Shown: positions 1 through 11,470 of the stretch, one piece after another | Position numbering within the stretch: position 1 is the first letter of the stretch | Layout of the letters: each line of letters opens with the position of its first letter | Source: Siphonodentalium dalli | Lineage: Eukaryota > Mollusca > Scaphopoda > Gadilida > Siphonodentaliidae | Direction of reading: 5' to 3' | Assembly: GCA_032622095.1 (NCBI GenBank) | Contig: CP136064.1 | Coordinates: 51,342,073 to 51,406,072 of the forward strand | Length of the DNA stretch: 64,000 nucleotides | Position numbers and translations under genes: made by a program | The notes under the pieces: model-generated | Told to the model about the DNA's origin: nothing | The model's database searches: none | The model's input: only the letters and a program-made list of their open reading frames with translations

Positions 1-564
1 TAAGATGTTTTCTATTTTTCTAGGGGCATCTTCTGATACAGACGTTTGGAATGGTGATGAACTATATATAGTGTTTTAATCATATTTTATGGCACAGATT
101 ATGTTTAAAACCTGATATCAAGGCACTATAAAAAATAGCCGATGACTCAAAAAATAAGTGGGCCTTACAATTCAATACAAATTCACAATTGCAGTTAGGT
201 TCAACTCATACCCGTCTATTCAACGACATTCTGCTTCGCAGTATTCATTAAGAGTTATAGTCCCGCTGTTTTAATCCCGCCTTTAGCTGGCGTATTGTTG
301 CCTGTAAGATTATTGAGATATAACGCCATACGCGATGACATCAAATCGCACGGAAAGAGCAAATGTGTGGGCTGTCTGACGTGAATATGTATTGGAAAAT
401 AACGTCATACGTAATGACATTAAATCTCAAGGAAACCCGCGAACAAATAAAAAATAACATTTATTGTTTCAATGTTTTAAGTTATTTCCTTCATAAAAAA
501 GAGTTTCGTGATAAAGAACCCTCTCAATACTTGAATATAGAATTGACCTTTAAACAAAAAATTC
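1..564. other. Unassigned AT-rich DNA
   Basis: No gene recognised. The only sizeable frame (363-590) is low-complexity and runs into the 16-bp minisatellite. Confidence 0.5.
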
Positions 565-644
565 TTCGGAATAGCGAACCTTCGGAGTAGTAAACCTTCG
601 GAGTAGTGAACCTTCGGAATAGCGAACCTTCGGAATAGAGACAT
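565..644. repeat. Minisatellite, five copies of a 16-bp unit
   Basis: TTCGGAATAGCGAACC recurs exactly every 16 bp from 565, 581, 597, 613 and 629 with single-base changes. Each copy holds TTCG and CGAA half-sites in inverted orientation. One chance frame runs into its start. Confidence 0.92.
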
Positions 645-2132
645 GTTCCAATTCTGTCCCTTCAGTACATATTTTATAAGAGTATATAGATGCTAGATCA
701 TGCCATCAATCGCTACTCTGGCTAATACCATTTTTCGATTTTATAAGGTTCAATACTTCAAAATGTTCCCATGTTTTGTACTGGTTGAATATGATCTATA
801 CGGGCGTTAGCCAGAGTAGAGATTCGTGGCACGATCTAATAGAATGCATGTATAAATATTGGGCGTACTTATGCATGGACACGTGCTTGTACGAAGGACG
901 CATTTGAATATTAAATTTTTCACGAATTTAGTTCATACAGTTTTTGGTTAATTTTTCCATAATAAAATGATATTATATACTTGGTATCTATAGGTCCAGT
1001 TTGCATGCCATATTTTTGTTTTCAACATATTTTCAACAGAAGAAAGCAGACAAATTGTTAAATTATTTTTGTTTATGTCGTTGTTGTTGTAACTGGGGGG
1101 TCTGGAACCCCGAATGCACCTTTAAAACGAAATAGCATACACACGATAATGCTTTCTAGCGAGCAAGTACATGTATATGCAATCTCCCACTACTAATGAC
1201 GAATGGATACCACACAAGAAAAACTCTCCGTTGGTGGTCAACAATAATTGGGTATATTATATAATACCGGATTCTTCAACAAATCTTGCCAACATAACTT
1301 CCACTTGTTCAGTCAAGTATACAACAAAATTTCCTTTAAGTGTGGCTTGGCGACATAAAGATAGTCGACGGGGTCAGTTTCGCAATAATGTTGGATACAA
1401 GTAAGAATGCGGTTTCTAGTTTTGATGTTCAAGGCTGAAAGAGCAAGCATGCCCAGCTAAGCAAACGAGTCTTTATCCCATTATCGAACACTAAAACCAG
1501 ATTGGCTATGGGCGAACAAATGCTCGATAAAATAAACGGTTTATGAGAAGTTACACCATAAATATATACCTTATAGGGAACGTTAGCGAGGTCGCATCGG
1601 GAAATCTTCGTCATAAAACACCTTGGTGAGACACGTGGATTTAGACCCCGGCGCCCCAGGCAACGATACACCTGGGCTTTAGTATTTTATGGGGTAGTGG
1701 TTGATGAACTATTTTTGAATACGTTTTGTATGTTTATTTCGTATATATAGATCAGAAAGTGTTTCTATTCCATTTTCCTACATTGTTCTTTGTTACAGAG
1801 AACGCGTTTGAACACGATTGAATGGATTAAACGGGGTTATAGTCTCTCTAAAATATACTCTTTAAGGCATATATATATCTATGTATTTCGAAACAACCCA
1901 ATCTATCATCTCACCACAATCCCTTTCTTATAACCTAACAGTCTTATTATAGTCTCATAAATTTCCTTAAAATGTGCTGTTCGCCCCTATCAGCCAATAC
2001 GCCAAGGATTTGATAGCAAACAATATGTAATCGGGGTTCACGATTGGATGGCAAGTGGCATCTAATCGCGAGCACGGATGGCACGTGATGTTCGATTGAA
2101 TATCAGAATGTATGGTATCATATAATCATATA
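645..2132. other. Unassigned DNA
   Basis: No conserved domain in either strand. A 77-codon frame at 1171-1404 has no recognisable motif. A GC-rich patch at 1620-1680 is not a tRNA. Confidence 0.5.
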
Positions 2133-2260
2133 TCCCATAATATGTCAAATATAGCGAATTATCGAAATATGAAATACAACGAAAAAGCGAAATAGGAAAA
2201 TACAGCGAAATAGCGGAATAACAAATTCAGCGAAATAGAGCGAAATATAGAAATAGGAAA
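2133..2260. repeat. Degenerate AGCGAAATA-type short tandem repeat
   Basis: The words GCGAAATA, GCGGAATA and CGAAATAG recur irregularly every 9-20 bp. No fixed period could be read. Confidence 0.6.
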
Positions 2261-2671
2261 TTATTTTTATTAACTAAATAGCGGAGATATTTGAAGAAGT
2301 GTTTTTGACGAAATAACGGAAATATTTTAAGAAGTGTTTTAAAGAGCGTTGATCTATTGTGGTGTTGCAATAGCTCATACAAATCGCCGTTATTTCGTAA
2401 AGGTACATTCTTTATAGAGTTATTACCCTTTAGATTAAATATGATAGTCAATCGAAACCACGCGTGCCTCCCGTGGTCGCGATTGTATGCCAATAGCCAT
2501 CATATCGTGAACCCCGATATGTTATCTTTTGGTAGTTAAGCGTGCGCGTATTATGTGCCCCTATATGACACAGTTCAACATCACACATAGTCACACCAAC
2601 AGCAACCTTTATAAATTAATTCGGAGTAATTTCACAAATTATTTTTATCTCCCTGTAGCAGGCGATCCTTC

Positions 2672-2940
2672 TTTAAGCCTTTCATGACGGGAGCTCCGCT
2701 GGTGCAGCAATACATACCCTGTGTTAGTGCATTCTCTTATATATGCGAGTCGCCCATAGGGCGCATCTTATATATATTTAAGAGAATGCACTGGCTTACA
2801 AGGTCATGGTACATATTGTTAGACCAATGCATTGTCTTGTATGTGTGAGGCGCTCTATATGGGAGACTCGCATATATAAGAGAATGCATTGGCACAGGGT
2901 TTTCGCAAACATTGAGGAAGCCCCAGTCATGAAAGGGTTA
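2672..2940. mobile_element. MITE-like element related to the palindromic-terminus family
   Basis: Two diverged copies of the GCATTCTCTTATATATGCGAG palindrome (2724-2793 and 2826-2892) are enclosed by a different outer inverted repeat (CCTTTCATGACGGGAGCT at left, its inverse near 2918-2936). It shares only the subterminal palindrome with the 36156 and 59682 copies. Confidence 0.6.
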
Positions 2941-5102
2941 ACAATTGATATAGACTGTACGATCCTCACAATGCTATACGATAACAGGGGAACCTGTTAA
3001 CAAGTTATATATAGGTCATGCTAGCACGAACAAGATCTGATCTTTGTGACCTCCTTGCTTGAACAATGCTAACATTGTTAATTCAGAGAAAAAATAGGGC
3101 GAAGTTTCTCAGAAAGGCTTATTTTCAACATTGATCCAGAAATTTGTTCGTTTGTTGATGTCATAGACATACATGTAGTGTGGACATTCCGTAAAAGTGA
3201 AGTTTATTAAAAACACTATATTATAGGATATCGGTGCCAAAGAAACGAGGACCTGCATGTCTACTAGAATCCCGGTAAAAATATCAATATACGTACGGTT
3301 TCCAGTGGACATTTAATCGGGTGTTATTTTGTGTTCATATTTGACCCGATCCGATTTTGATATCGATATCATAGACTTGGCATGGAACTTCAAAAAATGT
3401 TTTGGAAATTTTGAGGATGATAAGTACGATGATACTTTGGGTGTCCTCGTTTAGTCTTATGCTTTATAGAAGCGTCACATATACACCCTGAGGTCGGATG
3501 TATGTTATCTATGCGTAGCATCGGCGCGGGCGTCCATCTCGAGGTCCCGCTTTCGATGTTATCGCGGAAACTAAGCCGTCCAAATAATCAACGTCTGACA
3601 TTGATACTATTGAATAAAATGGATGTCATTTGACTGCCAAGATGATCGTATAAGGCCGATCAATCTCAATGCTCGCCCTCAGGTTATGAATCCCGACCAT
3701 GTGACTATATATCCATGGTATAATGTGGACTGCTATGGAGACATAGGGCGCGCGTGAGACCGTGGTATTGGATACTATATAATTGTGACAGGGTTCAGCG
3801 ACAGAGACGGTGATATAGACGTTTCGGTGTTGGGGTCAATGGATTGTGATTTTATCTTGCAAAGGTTAATGCGCTTCAGTTACTTATAGTTTATAGTAAG
3901 AATTCCCAAGGTGGTTTATGCTACCATTAGGGCGCAGTGTCAGACTGTAGAATTTTCGGCAATGTATCCACACGTTCGTCGACTAAAGCTTTCCTCTAAA
4001 AACTCTACGAAAACGCTGCCACTCAACCTTCATGCAACACAGTCCGCACAGAATTAAGTATTTCGTGTATTTATGGTCCTGTTTTGATCCTAGATCGGAA
4101 ATGACTATGAAAAAGCGAGAATTACTCCGTATTAGTTGATTTTCGGAAGCACCACGATAATTTATTACAATTTTACAGTAGCTATACAGTACATCATACT
4201 ATATGTTGATATATAGAGTACAAACCATGATGGATCACATCCGGTTGTGAGAAATTAATTCGACAGTGGACTAATTATATGATTATTTCGCGAGATTCGT
4301 CGCAGACAAGTGGACAATGACTCTAGCTCATAGAACACAAGATAACACCGCAGGTAACAGTTCGTTATTTTGTGCATCTTCAATTGACAATGTGACTTTC
4401 ATACACCCAAACACGGGACTCTTCAAAAGTGGAAAGTTTCTAGTCGCTCGTGGCGATAATTGGTTCTATACTGTCCGGACAAACAATACGCAACTCAAAT
4501 TTTACAACTATATAAATTGTCACTTCTTCGTGGGGTGTGGTGACGCCTGGTCCAAAACCTGACTCTGTGACTTAAACATCTTTAAAAAGAATAAAAAGAT
4601 TGTTTAACGCGATAAGAAGTTACTGTTCAGCACCCTCAAAGCTGTGTGGATTGTTTCCCTTTCGGTCTGTATGCACTCATACACAATTGATTATTAAGAA
4701 CGCATTGGCACAAATGAGACAAGAGAGGTGTTCTTGAACTTGTTTTCTTTCTTTGCACTTGCAATTTCATTTGTTAGAGAGTGTCTTTAGATTCAGACGC
4801 GAACTCATCGAAACAAACAATATTGTCTCTCGCTGAAACGGCGTGTCTGCATCTGCTCTTCAATACATGTAGCTGACACCTTTCGCACACACTGAACTAT
4901 TTACTGATAAGGATTACAAATAGGGTACTACGTCACCAGAATTTGTGTTATTTCTATCAGTTATAGTTTTGCCATATCCGTAGTTACGATTACAATTTCG
5001 AGAAGACCTATGTTTGTTTCATTCATTCATCGAGCCTCCCACTGAGTATATACGGCCCGACAACAACATAATTAAGTAAAAAAAATGATCACAACAAACA
5101 TA
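2941..5102. other. Unassigned DNA
   Basis: Short frames only; the 81-codon frame at 4317-4562 is not recognised. No clear repeats. Confidence 0.45.
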
Positions 5103-5231
5103 GAAGATATCTAGTGTTTTTGAGTGGATACCGAAAAATATGTCATGAGTGAGCGAGACAAATGTTTATTTTGTCGCGGTCACGAATGACGTATTTTTCG
5201 GTATCCACTAAAAAAACCACTAGATATTCTT
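5103..5231. mobile_element. Fold-back (palindromic) element
   Basis: Arms 5103-5150 and 5181-5231 are inverted copies sharing AGTGGATACCGAAAAATA and TATCTAGTG, with a ~30-bp loop. There is no coding capacity. Probably a fold-back MITE; the target duplication was not resolved. Confidence 0.7.
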
Positions 5232-6091
5232 TTTATTATACGCATTTCCAAAGAAATTCACCACTTACGACGTTAAATGATATCACAATCGTCTTCAATC
5301 GATGCATAATTTTTGAAGCCATCAGCTGATCGATGCCTGTTCTCGCAATGCTACTTCACCATCCGCAGAATATAAAAATATAGTTCCCGTATTCTTCCCT
5401 ATATTTCCGCCATAAATATGTCGAATTTCAACATAAAATAGATTTTAATTAAAACTGTATCAGTGAATATAATATAATTTAGAATATTACAATGGGTTTT
5501 TTCACTTTGACCTTCTTCAATAATACAAAGCGGAAACAGTATTGGTACTCGCAAGTGAATCGGTCGCACGCGCAATCTAGTGTGAAAGTATATTCTTCTA
5601 TATCCCCTTCTGGGTGATATCGATATTTAACTAAACGCGTTTTTTTTTCTATATTTCACTGTTGGGCGTATAATAAATAACCGTATCACCTTACTGCGAG
5701 TGGTAAGAAATTTGAACGGCCTCGTAGTCGTCAAATCTTCGAAAAGGTTAGTTGACCGTCCGAAAAATTTACGACTGCTATTAGCTATTCGTAATTCTTA
5801 TTAGAAGTAGTTCATTGTGCGATATATAGCTGTCCACAGGATTCGCGCTGTCACTTGCCAAATTTGCCAATGGCAAAAAAATTCACATTTGACAAAAAAT
5901 ATTTATATTTATATTTGGGGTTTGTTGAGGTTTAGACTATAGTTGTTATACATATTAATTGTAATAGACTATATACAATATGATTTTTCACATATTATGA
6001 ATGCTGATAGGTTTGTGGGCACAGCCGATCGGAGCACAAGTTGCCGAACTTATCGGAGATCCTCTGTCAACTGTCAATATATATATAAGTA
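5232..6091. other. Unassigned AT-rich DNA
   Basis: Nothing recognised before the first Helitron-like unit. Confidence 0.45.
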
Positions 6092-6608
6092 CTAGCAGGT
6101 GGACCCGACTTCGTCCGGGCTGTTTCCCCTCTGCTTTTCGGCGAATTGCGCGATTTGACCTTGAATTGTCCATTTTGAAGGTAAAGGTCAGGTCGGGGTC
6201 ACGATTTGACCCGTCCAAAACACTCAGTGGACAAAAGTAACCCTACGTATCAAATTTCGTCGAAATACCATCAAAATTCGCGATTTGACCTTGAATTGAC
6301 CCGATTGAAGGTCAAGGTCACGTCGCACGGGTAAACGAATAGGCTTACGACAATCCCCACACGAAAGTATCCCCAGACACTAATTTTCATCGAAATCCCG
6401 TGATACTCGGGCGTTCGACCTTGAAATGACCCGATTTCAAGGTCAATGTCACGTCGCACGGGCAAATTAATAGGCCCATGCCACTCCACGGCCGAAAGTA
6501 ACCCCACATACCAAGTTTCATCGAAATCGGCTCGGTCGTTTTCGAGTCCATTGCGAACACACAGACAGACAGACACACACACACATATTTCCCATAATAT
6601 ATAATAGA
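6092..6608 (-). mobile_element. Helitron-like non-autonomous element, unit 1
   Basis: On the minus strand it ends with a GC-rich hairpin (GCCCGGACGAAGTCGGG) and CTAG followed by T. Its 5' end is TC at 6608, read TCTATTATATATTATGGG. The interior consists of CA-rich tract, then tandem units carrying TTTGACCTTGAATTGACC and GTCACGTCGCACGGG. It abuts unit 2 without a spacer. No Rep/helicase is encoded. Confidence 0.7.
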
Positions 6609-7511
6609 CTAGCAGGTGGACCCGACTTTGTCCGGCTGTTTCCCCTCTGCATTTCGGCGAATTGCGCGATTTGACCTTGAATTGTCCATTTTGAAGGTCA
6701 AGGTCAGGTGGGGGTCACGATTTGACCCGTCCAAAACACTACCCGGACAAAAGTACCCGACAAATTCAATCGGTTTTAACCGATTTTACCTCAAATTGAT
6801 CATTTTGAAGGTCAAGGCCAGGTCGGGGTCACGACCCGACCCGTCCAAAACACCCAGTGGACAAAAGAAACCCCACGTATAAAATTTCGTCGAAATCCCA
6901 TCAAAATTCGCGATTTGACCTTGAATTGACCCGATTCCAAGGTCAAGGTCACGTCGCACGGGCAAATGAAAGAGGCTTATGAGACTCCCCATACGAAAGT
7001 ATCCCTAGACACTAATTTTCATCGAAATCCCGTGATATTCGGGCATTTGACCTTGAAATGACCCGATTTCAAGGCCAAAGTCACGTCGCACGGGCAAATT
7101 AATAGGCCTATGCCACTTCCCGACCGAAAGTACCCCCACATACCAAGTTTCATCGAAATCCCGTGATATTCGGGCGTTTGACCTTCAAATGACCCGATTT
7201 CAAGGTCAAGGTCACGTCGCACGGGCAAATTAATAGGCCTATGTCACTCCCCGGCCGAAAGAGTCCCACATACCAAGTTTCATAGAAATCCCGTGATATT
7301 CGGGCGTTTGACCTTGAAATGACCCGATTTCAAGGTCAAGGTCACGTCGCACGGACAAATTAATATGCCTATGCCAGTCCCCGGCCGAAAATACCCCCAC
7401 ATACCAAGTTTCATCGAAATCGGCTAAGCCGTTTTCGAGTTCATCGCGATCACACAGACAAACACACACACACCCTCACACACACCCTGATCTTCCAAAA
7501 TATATAATAGA
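6609..7511 (-). mobile_element. Helitron-like non-autonomous element, unit 2
   Basis: Minus-strand start TCTATTATATATTTTGG at 7511, end CTAG at 6612-6609. It has four or more copies of a ~130-bp unit containing AATATCACGGGATTTCGATG-like sequence, with CGTGCGACGTGACC and paired AAGGTCAAGGTCA words. Its 3' hairpin is slightly decayed (TTTGTCCGGC). Open frames in it only follow the unit period. Confidence 0.7.
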
Positions 7512-8019
7512 TATTAGATATTTTTAATTGAGACGTATATATTGTACACATTGTTGCCAAGTGTGTGTGGTCTCGTAAGATAAAATATGATATACGAATA
7601 ACGAGAACCGTTTTGTCAAAGATATTAATGTTTTTACTGCAATGCGCATATTTAGTCTGAAAAAAATGTTTGCTTCTTTAAATGGATTATATACGTTGGA
7701 TGAGAGAATAAGCCTATAACATTGTTATAATAAGTACTATTTTGATGAGCTGGGATTTAATCTTCAAGTTTAGGCCAATGCCGTTATGTCTAAGTCTGCA
7801 GTTCAAAATGTTTAATCTCCTCTGATTTGCATTATATATAGTTAAAGGTGGGGTTTCAAAGTCATTCCTTTTTTAGAGAGTGTTCTACACATATTACTTA
7901 TGATTTCGTCTTTGGTTGGATCTGATGAGGGATCATTAAGTTTCTGTTGTCGCTAGTGGTTTTGCATTATCAATTCCGTTCATCGAGCTGCAAAAATCTG
8001 AAAACGTAGTAACCTGATC
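7512..8019. other. Unassigned DNA downstream of the LINE C relic
   Basis: May be decayed LINE C C-terminus, but no motif survives. Confidence 0.4.
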
Positions 8020-8596
8020 CCTCCAGCCTTACTATTCTACCATCATCGATCGTCTAGAGGTGGTCGAGCGTCCGGAGGAAGCAATTTGGGAGCATTATCC
8101 CGAACAAGGTCTCCGTACTCCATTATAGGAGGTATGTAAGTTTGAACACTATCTCGAGGGTTTGTCCATTTACAAGAAATAGGTATTTTCCATAATTGTG
8201 AGTCTGGTTGCTACTCGACTGCATTTTCATTTATGGGGGTGTCCCAATAGAGATTAGATTATATATATATATACACTCCAAGATGTTTATGACAGTCTAC
8301 TTGCCCTATATCACGATCATCAAGTCCTGCTGAGGGAGTGAGTGAAAACACAATTAATTTTGTTTTATCTGCATCGAATGTAACCAACCATTGTTTCGAC
8401 CAACTCTATCCAGATCTCCAAAGAGTTCACTCGCACAGTCATCAAGTGAGAGTTGGACAGTTAAAAGCAAGTATCATCTGCGTACATACGAATGAGTGAA
8501 TGTATGTCGTTGAAATATTTCAGAAATAAATTGTCCAAGCATAGATACAAAGTACATGCTGTGCTAAATCAGAAAATGATTTACATATATATACTA
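8020..8596 (-). pseudogene. LINE C, second part: reverse transcriptase YADD and thumb fragment
   Basis: Minus-strand reading gives FNDIHSLIRMYADDTC (YADD at 8484-8473), then after frameshifts WLVTFDADKTKLIVFSLTP and CHKHLGVYI, then YIPPIMEYGDLVRDN (8135-8091). The middle parts parallel LINE A (WLVNFNPTKTK, SHKHLG). Stops and shifts are frequent, so this is an old relic. It continues the fragment at 11316-11470 on the same strand in the correct order, with the Helitron array between. Confidence 0.75.
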
Positions 8597-9204
8597 CTAG
8601 CAGGTGACCCGACTTCGTCCGGGCTTTGACCTTGAATTGATCATTTTGAAGGTCAAGGTCAGGTCGGGGTCACAATTTGACTGGTCCATGCGAGTTCCCG
8701 GACAAAAGTGGCCATATAGGTAGCAAGTTTGGACTCCATTGGTAGGGCCGTTTTCGAGTCTATAACGGACACACACATACATATATATAATTTGTGGGTA
8801 CCCGTTTCAAGGTGAAGGTCACCTCGGGCGGAAAAAACTGACCCGATGAAAATCTCCCTCATTCCTAGGAACCACAGACATAAGGATCACACAACACGCT
8901 CATGTCTGGACACAGACACAACACGCTCATGTCTGGACACAAACACGCTCTTTATCAACGACACTGCGGATAAGACAACGACACTGCGGATACGAACGCT
9001 CTTTAACTATCACGCGATTAACCCCCACAATTCCAAGACGGCGGCAATGGGAATGGAGAATGAGTGCTCGGAGCTTATCAAAAGCAATGCGACGACACTT
9101 CATCTGAGTTTTTACCCTTAGATAGGAAGTTTGGTCGAAATCCGTTCGGCAGTTTTCCCGGCCATAGCTAACAAACAAACAGAAGTCCCAAAATAGATAT
9201 TAGA
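8597..9204 (-). mobile_element. Helitron-like element, unit 3 (inserted in LINE C)
   Basis: CTAG at 8600-8597 is preceded (minus strand) by the CCCGGACGAAGTCGGG hairpin; the TC start is at 9204. The interior has the conserved module GTGGGTACCCGTTTCAAGG...GGTCACCTCGGGCGG and short repeats of ACACGCTCATGTCTG and GACACTGCGGATA. It is the 3'-most unit of a four-unit head-to-tail series. Confidence 0.7.
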
Positions 9205-9781
9205 CTATAGCAGGTGACCCGACTTCGTCCGGGCTTTGACCTTGAATTGACCATTTTGAAGGTCAAGGCAGGTCGGAGTCACGATTTGACCCGTCCAAAA
9301 CACTCCCCGGCCATAGCTAACAGACATCCAAACAAACAGAAGTCCCAAAATATATATAGATCATTTGTGGGTACCCGTTTCAAGGTGAAGGTCACCTCGG
9401 GCGGAAAAACTGACCCGATGAAAATCTCCCCCATTCACAGGAACCCCTAAGTACGAACACAGAATCACACAACACGCTCATGTCTGTACACAGACACAAC
9501 ACGCTCATGTCTGGACACATATACGCTCTTTATCAACGACACTGCGGATACGAACGCTCTTTAACTATCACGAGATTAACCCATGAACTACCCATTGCGG
9601 TGGCGGGGGATTGGAGAATGAGTGCTCTGACGTTCTCAGAGGCGATGCGATGACATTCCAGCTCGGATTTTACCGTTAGATAGGAAGTTTGGGCTCAATC
9701 CGTCCGACAGTTTTCCCGGCCATAGCTAACATACAAACAACAAACAAACATGCAGACAGAAGTCCCAAACTATATATTAGA
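9205..9781 (-). mobile_element. Helitron-like element, unit 4
   Basis: Starts with TC at 9781 on the minus strand. Its 3' end reads CTATAG instead of CTAG (9210-9205), a small decay of the terminus. It carries the same GTACCC module and ACACGCTCATGTCTG repeats as units 3 and 5, plus a partial internal 5'-end-like sequence near 9341-9361. Confidence 0.65.
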
Positions 9782-10379
9782 CTAGCAGGTGACCCGACCT
9801 CGTCCGGGCTTTGACCTTGAATTGACAATTTTTAACGTCAAGGTTAGATCGGAGTCACTATTTGACCCGTCCAAAACACACCCGGACAAAATTACCCGTA
9901 GGTATCAAATTTCGCCGATATCCGTCCAGCAGTTTTCCCGGCCATAGCTATAACAGACATACAAGCAGACAAATCATCATTTGTGGGTACCCGTTTCAAG
10001 GTGAAGGTCACATCGGGCGGAAAAACTGACCCGATGAAAATCTTCCCCATTCCTATGAACCCCTAAGTACGAACACAGACAACACGCTCATGTCTGTACA
10101 CAGACACAACACGCTCATGTCTGGACACATATACGCTCTTTATCTACGATACTGCGGATACGAACGCTCTTTAACTATCACGCGATTAACCCATGAATTG
10201 CCATTGTGGTGGCGGGGGATTGGAAAATGAGTGCTCTGACGTTCTCGGAAGCGGTGCGATGACACTCCATCTGTGATTTTACCCTTAGATAGGAAGTTTG
10301 GGCTCAATCCGCCCGGCAGTTTTTCCGGCCATAGCTAACAAACAAACAAACAAACAGAAGTTCCAAAATATATATTAGA
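9782..10379 (-). mobile_element. Helitron-like element, unit 5
   Basis: CTAG at 9785-9782 and TC at 10379. It abuts units 4 and 6 exactly (ga/ctag on the plus strand at both joints). The interior order is the same as unit 4, with a few per cent to ten per cent difference by eye. Confidence 0.7.
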
Positions 10380-11315
10380 CTAGCTGGTGGACCCGACTTC
10401 GTCCGGGCTGTTTCCCCTCTGCTTTTCGGCGAATTGCGCGATTTGACCTTGAATTGACCATATTGAAGGTCAAGGTCAGGTCGAGGTCACGATTTGACCC
10501 GTCCAAAACACTCCCCGGACAAAAGTACCCGACAAAAGCACCCGTCGAAATCCGTCAGGTTTTACCCGATTTGACCTTGAATTGACCATTTTGAAGGGCA
10601 AGGTCAGGTTGGGGTCACGATTTGACCCGTCCAAAACACTCCTCGGACAAAGGTAACTCTATGTATCAAATGTTGTCGAAATCCCGTCAAAATTCGCGAT
10701 TTGACCTTGAATTGACAATTTTGAAGGTCAAGTCGGGGTCACGATTTGACCCGTCCAAAACACTCCCCGGACAAAAGTATCCATGGGTATCAAATTTCGT
10801 CGAAATCCGTCCGTTTTACCCGATTTGACCTTGAATTGACCTTTTTGGAATGTCAATGTCATGTCGGGGTAACAATTTGACCCGTCCAAAAGACTCCCCG
10901 GACAAAAGTATCTGTAGGTATCAAATTTCGTCGAAATCCGTCCCGCTTTACCCGATTTGACATTGAATTGACCTTTTACCCCTAAGTACGAACACAGACT
11001 TAAGAATCACACAACACGCTCATGTCTGTACACAGACACAGCACGCTCATGTCTGGTCACATTCACGCTCTTTATCAACGACACTGCGGATACGAACGCT
11101 CTTTAACTATCACGCTATTAACCCATGAATTGCCATTGCGGTGGCGGGGGATTGGAGAATGAGTGCTCTGACGTTCTCAGAAGCGGTGCGATGACAATTC
11201 ATCTGGGATTTTACCCTTAGCTAGGAAGTTTGGGCTCAATCCGTCCGCCAGTTTTCCCGGCCATAGCTAACAGACAAACAGACAAACAAACAGAAGTCCC
11301 AAAATATATATTAGA
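10380..11315 (-). mobile_element. Helitron-like element, unit 6
   Basis: CTAG at 10383-10380 and start TCTAATATATATTTTGGG at 11315. It is longer than its neighbours because it has additional units of TTTGACCTTGAATTGACC...CCCGTCCAAAACACTCC. Its 5' flank is A and the series' 3' flank is T, the expected Helitron target context. Confidence 0.7.
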
Positions 11316-11470
11316 TAGAATGCGTTGTGACCAGTTGGAGAGTTAACTGTTCAACCAACTGTGGGTATTTCCGGCTACTCCATATTGTTCCAGTTTAACA
11401 CGTCCTCTGCGCCAGAATCTCTCAAATGCTTTGGAAATACATGTATCTGAAAAAATTGCCGATGTATCAA
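11316..11470 (-). pseudogene. LINE C, first part: reverse transcriptase motif A fragment
   Basis: Minus-strand translation gives SKAFERFWRRG (11434-11403) and LEQYGVAGN (11393-11367) then SWLNS and SQRI. It closely parallels the motif A to helix region of LINE A (SKAFERVWHRG, LKQYGISG). The fragment stops exactly where the Helitron array ends. It is too short and broken for an open frame of its own. Confidence 0.75.

Noticed and set aside
1620-1680. Possible tRNA in a GC-rich patch
   Set aside because: No T-arm consensus or cloverleaf could be drawn.
6092-7511. SINE origin of the hairpin-ended repeats
   Set aside because: No tRNA-like A and B boxes or A-rich tail; the TC/hairpin/CTAG ends and A/T target fit Helitrons better.
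7920-7950. Hammerhead-like CTGATGA
   Set aside because: The GAAA and stem partners of a hammerhead core are missing.
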